Shown here piece after piece: positions 60,039 to 64,000 of a stretch of 64,000 nt of DNA (the first letter of the stretch is position 1; each line of letters opens with the position of its first letter). Made by a program: the position numbers and the translations under genes. The notes below the pieces were generated by a model that did not search any database, was not told where the DNA came from, and saw only the letters and a program-made list of their open reading frames with translations. This stretch comes from CAVURS01 sp963795385 (GTDB lineage: Bacteria; Actinomycetota; Actinomycetes; Actinomycetales; CAVURS01). Where the stretch lies: NCBI GenBank assembly GCA_963795385.1, contig CAWCHK010000002.1, forward strand, positions 310,001 to 374,000. The letters run 5' to 3'.

Positions 60039-61940
60039 ATGAACGCCATCGCCGAAGCCCTGCAGCAGGTGCTGGACGGACGCTGGGCCGACATCCGTGA
60101 GCGGGCCCGTCGGGACCTGCCGGCCGCGCTGTTCGCACCGGTCAGCGACCTCGGCACCGAGGAGCACCGCGAGCGCGTCCACGCCCAGCTGCTGCAGCTC
60201 GCCGGCTCGGGGCTGACCGGGCTCGGCTTCGACCGGCGGCACGGCGGGGCGGGCGACATCGGCGGCAGCGTCGTCTCGGTGGAGATGCTGGGCTTCGCGG
60301 ACCTCTCGTTGATGGTCAAGGCGGGGGTCCAGTGGGGCCTCTTCGGCGGTGCGGTGCAGGCGCTGGGCACGCAGGCCCACCACGCGGAGTACCTGCCCCG
60401 GATCATCTCCGGCGAGCTGCTCGGGTGCTTCGCCATGACCGAGACCGGGCACGGGTCGGACGTCGCGATGCTGCGGACCACAGCCACGTACGACGCGGAG
60501 ACCGGCGAGTTCGTCGTCGCCACGCCCGACGACGCGGCGCGCAAGGACTACATCGGCAATGCCGCCCGCGACGGCCGGGTCGCAGTGGTCTTCGCCCAGC
60601 TCACCACGCAGGGCGCCGCCCATGGTGTCCACGCCCTGCTGGTCCCACTGCGCGATGACGCGGGAGAACCGTTGCCCGGCATACGGATCGAGGACTGCGG
60701 GCGCAAGGCCGGGCTCAACGGCGTGGACAACGGCCGGATCTGGTTCGACGACGTCCGGGTGCCGCGGACGGCCCTCCTGGACCGATTCGGCCAGGTGGCT
60801 GCGGACGGCACCTACAGCAGCCCGATCGAGAACCCGTCCCGGCGCTTCTTCACGATGCTCGGGACGCTGGTGCGCGGCCGGGTCAGCGTCGCCGCCGCGG
60901 CCGGCAGCGCGACCAAGACGGCCTTGACCATCGCGACCCGGTACGCCGGTGAGCGGCGCCAGTTCGCCCGGCCCGGTGGCGGCGAGGAGGTCGTCCTGCT
61001 CGACTACCTCAGCCACCAGCGCCGGCTCCTGCCCGCGATCGCCACGACCTACGCCCTGCAGCTCACCCAGGAGGAGCTGGTGCAGTCGTTGCACGAGCTG
61101 CAGGGTGCCGAGGGGCTGGACGAGATGGCGCAGCGGGAGCTCGAGACCCGCGCCGCCGGCCTCAAGGCCGTGACCACCTGGCACGCGACGTCGACGATCC
61201 AGACCTGTCGGGAGGCGTGCGGCGGCCACGGCTACCTCGCGTCGTCCCGGCTGCCGCAGCTGCGGTCCGACACCGACGTCTTCACGACCTTCGAGGGCGA
61301 CAACACGGTCCTGATGCAGCTCGTCGCGAAGGGACTGATCACGGGCTACCGCAACGACTTCGGTGCCCTCGACACCCTCGGCACCGTGCGCTTCGTCGCC
61401 GACCAGCTGGTGGGTGCCATCGTCGAGCGGACGGCTGCTCGGACGCTGGTCCAGCGGATCCGGGACGTCGCTCCCGGCCGGGGCGACGAGGCCGACCTGT
61501 GGGACCGGTCCTGGCAGCGGGCGGCGTTCCGGGACCGCGAGCGGCACGTCGTCGAGGGCCTCGCCCGCCGCCTGCGCAAGGCCGGCAAGGACGATGCGGC
61601 CGCGTTCGCCGCCTTCAACGGCGCGCAGCCGCACCTGCAGGCGGCGGCCCACGCCCACGTGGCGGTCGAGTCCCTGGAGGCGTTCGTCCGAGCCATTGCG
61701 CGCTGCGCGGATCCGGTTGCGGCGCAACTGCTCTCGCGGGTGTGTGACCTCTACGTGCTCTCCGCGGTCGAGGCCGATCGGGCGTGGTTCCTCGAGCACG
61801 GGCGGCTGACCGCGACCCGGGCCAAGGCCGTGAGCAAGGCGGTCGACCAGCTCTGCGCCGAGCTGCGCCCGCACGCGCGAACGCTGGTCGACGCCTTCGC
61901 GATCCCGGACTCCTGGCTGGGCTCGGACCTGGTGACCTGA
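60039..61940 (+). CDS. Acyl-CoA oxidase-like acyl-CoA dehydrogenase family protein
   Basis: The 633-residue flavoprotein is long for an acyl-CoA dehydrogenase (usually about 380-600) and resembles acyl-CoA oxidases. FAMTETGHGSDVAMLRTTATYD is the substrate/FAD region. GRKAGLNGVDNGRIWFDDVRVPRTALLDRF and the CREACGGHGYLASSRLPQLRSDTDVFTTFEGDNTVLMQ block follow; the Glu of TFEGDN is the likely catalytic base. The C-terminal about 180 residues are an extra helical domain as in ACOX enzymes. It would start beta-oxidation of acyl-CoA. Regulation by a TetR-type fatty acid or acyl-CoA sensor is inferred from the operator. Confidence 0.86.
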   Translation: MNAIAEALQQVLDGRWADIRERARRDLPAALFAPVSDLGTEEHRERVHAQLLQLAGSGLTGLGFDRRHGGAGDIGGSVVSVEMLGFADLSLMVKAGVQWGLFGGAVQALGTQAHHAEYLPRIISGELLGCFAMTETGHGSDVAMLRTTATYDAETGEFVVATPDDAARKDYIGNAARDGRVAVVFAQLTTQGAAHGVHALLVPLRDDAGEPLPGIRIEDCGRKAGLNGVDNGRIWFDDVRVPRTALLDRFGQVAADGTYSSPIENPSRRFFTMLGTLVRGRVSVAAAAGSATKTALTIATRYAGERRQFARPGGGEEVVLLDYLSHQRRLLPAIATTYALQLTQEELVQSLHELQGAEGLDEMAQRELETRAAGLKAVTTWHATSTIQTCREACGGHGYLASSRLPQLRSDTDVFTTFEGDNTVLMQLVAKGLITGYRNDFGALDTLGTVRFVADQLVGAIVERTAARTLVQRIRDVAPGRGDEADLWDRSWQRAAFRDRERHVVEGLARRLRKAGKDDAAAFAAFNGAQPHLQAAAHAHVAVESLEAFVRAIARCADPVAAQLLSRVCDLYVLSAVEADRAWFLEHGRLTATRAKAVSKAVDQLCAELRPHARTLVDAFAIPDSWLGSDLVT

Positions 61941-61975
61941 CCGGCCCGGCGGCCCGACCGGACGGAGGGCGCGGG

Positions 61976-62704
61976 TCAGGTGATCGTCCCGACCAGGTGG
62001 CCGATGCCGTAGGTCACCAGCATGGCCAGGACGCCGCCGAGGACGTTGCGGCGCACGGCGGGCCAGCGCCGCGACCACCCGGCATCGGCACTGACCCGGC
62101 CGGTCAGCGCCAGCGCGGCTACGACTGCGGCGAACGTCACGGCGACCCGCCCCGACGCGGGTGCGAGCCCGATGGCCAGCAGGGGCAGAACGGCCCCGAT
62201 CGTGAACGAGACGAACGACGCGAGCGACGCCTGCCACGGGTTGGTGAGGTCGTCCGGGTCGATGCCCAGCTCGGCGTCCGCGTGCGCACCGAGCGCGTCG
62301 TGGGCCGTCAGCTCGGCCGCCACCCGCCGGGCCAGGTCCCGCGACAGGCCCTTGGCCTCGTAGATCCCGGCCAGCTCGGCCAGCTCGGCGTCCGGCGTCT
62401 CGGCCAGCTCGCGCCGCTCGAGCTCGAGCATCGCCCGCTCGGTGTCGCGCTGGGTGCTGACCGAGACGTACTCGCCGGCCGCCATCGACATCGCACCGGC
62501 GAACAGCCCGGCCACCCCGGCCGTCAGGATCGCGGCGCGGCTGGCCGACGCACCGGCGACGCCGACGACGATGGCCGCCGTCGACACGACGCCGTCGTTG
62601 GCGCCGAGGACGCCGGCCCGCAGCCAGTTCAGCCGCGAGGACAGGCTCCCGTCGTGCGGCTCCTGGTGCGCCGCCGGGGCCGGGAAGGCGTCCGGCTCGG
62701 TCAT
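61976..62704 (-). CDS. VIT1/CCC1-family membrane transporter
   Basis: The 242-residue protein has five hydrophobic helices. It carries the family start LNWLRAGVLGANDGVVSTAAIVVGVAGA, the metal-binding-type GAMSMAAGEYVSVSTQRDTE and a cytoplasmic helical region, then the last three helices. It probably moves iron or manganese across the membrane. ATG 62704 overlaps the stop of the upstream gene (ATGA), so the two are coupled. It converges on the acyl-CoA oxidase gene. Confidence 0.88.
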   Translation of the reverse strand: MTEPDAFPAPAAHQEPHDGSLSSRLNWLRAGVLGANDGVVSTAAIVVGVAGASASRAAILTAGVAGLFAGAMSMAAGEYVSVSTQRDTERAMLELERRELAETPDAELAELAGIYEAKGLSRDLARRVAAELTAHDALGAHADAELGIDPDDLTNPWQASLASFVSFTIGAVLPLLAIGLAPASGRVAVTFAAVVAALALTGRVSADAGWSRRWPAVRRNVLGGVLAMLVTYGIGHLVGTIT

Positions 62705-63360
62705 GTCGTGCACACGCAGGCGAGGTTGTCCTCCGGGTCGGCGACGACCCACCAGCGCGGGGCGAACTCGTCGCTGACCAGCCGGCCGCCGAGCTCGATC
62801 AGCCGGTCCCGCAGCGCCGGCGCCTCGTCGCCCGCGCGGTTGACGTCGAGATGGAAGCGGTCGCGCCCGGACCGGGCCGGCTCCATGGCCTGGAACCACA
62901 TCGGGGGCCGGACACCCTCGGGATCCTCCAGGGTGACCTCGCCGTCGGCGCCGGTCACCTCGACGTAGCCCAGCGCCTCGCGCCAGAACGGGCGGACGGC
63001 GTCGGCGTCCACCACGTCGAGGGCGAGCTCCCAGGTCGGCTGGGGCGCAGTGCCCTCCTTGGCCCCGGCCGTCGCCGCCGCGCGCATGATCTGGTGGGCC
63101 AGCTCGACGTCGAGCTGCGTGACGCCGCCGGCCGAGTGGGTCGAGCAGGCCAACCGCACCGTGCGCCAGCGCAGGTCGACGTCGGGGTGATGGTTCATCG
63201 ACTCCGCGGCATCGCCGATCTCGGCGACCAGCCGGACCGCGGTCGGGAAGTCCGGTGCGTCGTACGACGCGCGCAGAGCCAGCCCGGCGAGGCGCCACCC
63301 CGGCAGGTCGGCCAGCTGGCGGGTGATCTCTTCGGAGTCCAGGACGCGAGGGGAGGCCAT
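62701..63360 (-). CDS. 4a-hydroxytetrahydrobiopterin dehydratase fused to a VOC domain
   Basis: The 219-residue protein has an N-terminal pterin-4a-carbinolamine dehydratase domain (about 1-97) with the motif ESMNHHPDVDLRWRTVRLACSTHSAGGVTQLD. The C-terminal VOC domain (about 105-219) contains WELALDVVDADAVRPFWREALGYVEV and a metal-ligand-like His in DRFHLDVN. PCD recycles oxidised pterin after aromatic hydroxylases, but no such hydroxylase gene is in the window. The fusion is widespread in actinobacteria. ATG 63360; its stop overlaps the transporter start. Confidence 0.87.
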   Translation of the reverse strand: MASPRVLDSEEITRQLADLPGWRLAGLALRASYDAPDFPTAVRLVAEIGDAAESMNHHPDVDLRWRTVRLACSTHSAGGVTQLDVELAHQIMRAAATAGAKEGTAPQPTWELALDVVDADAVRPFWREALGYVEVTGADGEVTLEDPEGVRPPMWFQAMEPARSGRDRFHLDVNRAGDEAPALRDRLIELGGRLVSDEFAPRWWVVADPEDNLACVCTT

Positions 63361-63391
63361 CCCTCAACGCTTGCGGGCCGGTCCGGCTCCG

Positions 63392-64000
63392 TCAAGGCGA
63401 GCGCAGCGGCACCGTGACCCGGAAGCACGCGCCCCCCTCGGCTGCGACATCGACACCGACGGTGAGGCTGAGCCGGTCGGCCAGGGCCTTGACCAGGGCC
63501 AGGCCCAGCCCCGTGCCCACCCGGCGGACGCCGCGGTAGCGGTCCCACAGCGCGGACCGCTCGAAGGCCACGAGGCGGTCGTCGGCGCTCAGCCCGGGGC
63601 CGCCGTCGCGGACCTCCAGCACGGCCGTGCCGGACTGCTCGCGCAGCGCCAGCACGATCGGCCGGCCGGCCGGCGTGACCCGCAGTGCGTTCTCGGCCAG
63701 CCCGTCCACGATCTGGCGCAGGCGGGTGCCGTCGGTCACGGCCGTGACCGGACCCGCCGCGATCTCGGCGCGGAAGTCGACGCCGACGTCCGCGCAGCGC
63801 GCGGCCCAGACCCGCGCGGCCTCGTCGACCAGCTCGGTCAGGTCCACCGGCACCGGCGTGAGATGGAAGTCGTCCGCGCGCAGCCGGGCCAGGTCCAGCA
63901 GGTCCGCGACCAGCCGCTCCAGCCGGGCCGCCTCACCGACGATGACCCGGCCCGCACCCTTCGGGTCCGTGCTCACGCCGTCGGCCAGCGCCTCGCCGAA
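63392..64000 (-). CDS. Sensor histidine kinase, C-terminal part
   Basis: The gene runs out of the window on its 5' side. The visible 202 residues include the end of the dimerisation helix (AARLERLVADLLDLARLRADDFHL). The ATPase domain has N-box (RLRQIVDGLAENALRVTP), G1 (EVRDGGPGLSADDR), and G2-like GTGLGLALVKALADRL, then SEGG-like AAEGGACFRVTVPL near the end. A response-regulator gene is not visible, and the sensing domain is outside. The last codon is at 63392, 31 bp before the pterin dehydratase gene, but that gene is on the same strand and not obviously related. Confidence 0.88.
   Translation of the reverse strand, partial: FGEALADGVSTDPKGAGRVIVGEAARLERLVADLLDLARLRADDFHLTPVPVDLTELVDEAARVWAARCADVGVDFRAEIAAGPVTAVTDGTRLRQIVDGLAENALRVTPAGRPIVLALREQSGTAVLEVRDGGPGLSADDRLVAFERSALWDRYRGVRRVGTGLGLALVKALADRLSLTVGVDVAAEGGACFRVTVPLRSP

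Overview
The window is about 64 kb of very GC-rich, densely packed bacterial chromosome. Mycothiol S-conjugate amidase (mca), a DUF4307 gene, a Rex-type operator, a CGAAC-N4-GTTCG LexA box and many GTG starts point to an actinobacterium. A DUF222/HNH gene and a DUF6318-like lipoprotein suggest Nocardioidaceae or a related Propionibacteriales family, but this is inference. I see no insertion sequence, prophage, CRISPR array, rRNA or plasmid function. The region reads as core chromosome, and much of its gene order (thiolase, SGNH hydrolase, cbs, metB, greA, DUF4307, mca, small membrane protein, DUF255 protein, hemolysin III, Z-prenyltransferase, phoH, fumarase, glpX, DUF4245, xseB, xseA, ispH, ychF) follows Mycobacterium tuberculosis Rv1074c to Rv1112.

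Layout. 1-7.7 kb: end of a Ppx/GppA gene, a family 5 uracil-DNA glycosylase, ndh behind a Rex operator, an unusual tRNA with anticodon UAA, a pentapeptide-repeat protein, a cobalamin-binding protein, a broken lipoprotein gene, a Bax inhibitor-1 protein and a glyoxalase-fold protein. 7.7-20.5 kb: thiolase, SGNH hydrolase, transsulfuration genes cbs and metB, msrA, a divergent MocR/YczE pair, a GlmL/MutL protein and an AI-2E family permease. 20.5-28.4 kb: a VWA plus AAA ATPase pair, a tandem-repeat intergenic region, a small helical protein coupled to a DUF1023 hydrolase, and a frameshifted DUF222/HNH gene under an SOS box. 28.5-42.4 kb: ilvA, a DrrAB-type ABC exporter, a WS/DGAT acyltransferase and the greA to phoH block. 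42.4-55.7 kb: class II and class I fumarases around a carbonic anhydrase and a spermidine-synthase-like gene, a glpX-peroxiredoxin-sugar kinase operon, xseAB, ispH, rmuC and a frameshifted ychF. 55.8-64 kb: secreted proteins, an acyl-CoA oxidase-like flavoenzyme under a palindromic operator, a VIT1-like transporter coupled to a pterin dehydratase/VOC fusion, and the end of a histidine kinase.

Two features run through the window. Many genes have a TAnnnT -10 hexamer ending only 6-7 nt before the start codon, with no Shine-Dalgarno sequence, so leaderless transcription looks common. Four loci (lipoprotein, DUF222/HNH, a TetR remnant, ychF) carry what looks like exactly one extra base, which may mean indel errors in the assembly rather than gene decay.

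The most interesting items are the type I tRNA with a UAA anticodon, the Rex operator on ndh, the LexA box on the DUF222 gene, the palindrome over the acyl-CoA oxidase promoter, the direct repeats between mocR and yczE, and a 17-bp duplication that creates a six-codon ORF ahead of a LysE-type exporter. I did not find a multi-gene defence or mobile system.
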